A stretch of DNA of 64,000 bases from contig NZ_CP089312.1 of the NCBI RefSeq assembly GCF_021545335.1, positions 5,146,001-5,210,000 of the forward strand. The letters run 5' to 3'. Positions within the stretch are counted from its first letter, which is position 1; the number at the start of each line of letters is the position of its first letter. Below are positions 63,752 to 64,000 of the stretch, piece by piece. Below the pieces are notes generated by a model. It searched no databases, was not told the origin of the DNA, and saw only the letters and a list, made by a program, of their open reading frames with translations. The translations under genes and the position numbers were made by a program. Source of the DNA: Streptomyces sp. GQFP. GTDB taxonomy: Bacteria > Actinomycetota > Actinomycetes > Streptomycetales > Streptomycetaceae.

Positions 63752-64000
63752 TCAGCCGCGTTCCGCGAGCAGCCGCTCGATCACGATGGCGACCCCGTCC
63801 TCGTTGTTCGGCGCCGTATGCCCGGAAGCCGCCGCGAGGACGTCGGGGTGCGCGTTGCCCATCGCGTACGAGCGGCCCGCCCAGGTGAGCATCTCGACGT
63901 CGTTCGGCATGTCCCCGAAGGCGACGACCTCCTCGGCCGAGATGCCCCGCTCCGCGCAGGACAGGGCCAGTGTGCTCGCCTTGGAGACACCGGGGCCGCT
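63752..64000 (-). CDS. Cof-type HAD hydrolase (C-terminal part)
   Basis: The last 82 residues of a HAD-IIB (Cof) sugar-phosphatase-like protein that continues past the window end. The conserved Lys (VSKAST) and motif GDMPNDVEML are present, followed by NAHPDVLAAA. The nucleophile half lies outside. Convergent with the M23 gene. Confidence 0.85.
   Translation of the reverse strand, partial: SGPGVSKASTLALSCAERGISAEEVVAFGDMPNDVEMLTWAGRSYAMGNAHPDVLAAASGHTAPNNEDGVAIVIERLLAERG

Overview
This window is chromosomal DNA of a Streptomyces-type actinomycete, lying just to one side of the replication origin. The evidence is the very high G+C, the sporulation cell-division pair ssgR-ssgA, and the gene order: the tail of yidC, jag, rsmG and parAB, then sigM-trxBA, cca, ino1, rpsF-ssb-rpsR-rplI and dnaB. 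The 14-bp centromere-like parS site GTTTCACGTGAAAC is also dense: I count 16 exact copies and 3 with one mismatch. From this order oriC should lie a few kb beyond the left end. I see no rRNA, tRNA, CRISPR array, insertion sequence, prophage or integrated element.

Layout. 1-5 kb: end of yidC, jag (khpB), rsmG, parA, parB and an acetyltransferase. 5-15 kb, on the minus strand and probably largely co-transcribed leftwards: DUF6049 protein, the lipid II flippase MurJ, a membrane pseudokinase, the ECF sigma factor SigM, its zinc-finger anti-sigma factor, thioredoxin reductase and thioredoxin. 15-31 kb: CCA-adding enzyme, an MFS protein, ino1 with a PadR-type regulator, a class A penicillin-binding protein, a GT87 membrane glycosyltransferase, an alanine-racemase-like protein with FemX, the rpsF-ssb-rpsR-rplI cluster and a MATE exporter. 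31-43 kb: dnaB, a beta-lactamase-fold hydrolase, two acetyltransferases, a HAD phosphatase, a flavohemoglobin-like protein, a NUDIX protein, a LysR regulator, a cystathionine gamma-lyase-like enzyme, PtpA-type phosphatase, a holin-like membrane protein and a cupin. 43-54 kb: ssgR, ssgA, a YibE/F membrane protein, a TPP riboswitch with thiC, a metallophosphoesterase, a LacI regulator and a HisC-type aminotransferase. 54-64 kb: the cytochrome bd operon cydA-cydB-cydCD behind a Rex-type operator, a GAF sensor kinase, an M23 peptidase and a truncated HAD phosphatase.

Common themes are chromosome replication and segregation (parAB, parS, DnaA-box clusters, ssb, dnaB), cell envelope and division (MurJ, pseudokinase, PBP, FemX, GT87, SsgA, M23) and redox control (trxBA behind a SigR-type promoter, cyd behind a Rex site).

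The least expected structure is the way parS has been worked into other elements. Four intergenic sites sit at the exact centre of perfect palindromes of 34-50 bp that look like transcription terminators. Three sites lie inside genes and all encode Val-Ser-Arg-Glu-Thr in the same reading frame. One overlaps the cydCD start codon. Two one-mismatch copies pair with each other to form the variable stem of the thiC TPP riboswitch. Three doublets of exact sites are spaced 32, 32 and 42 bp, close to whole helical turns.
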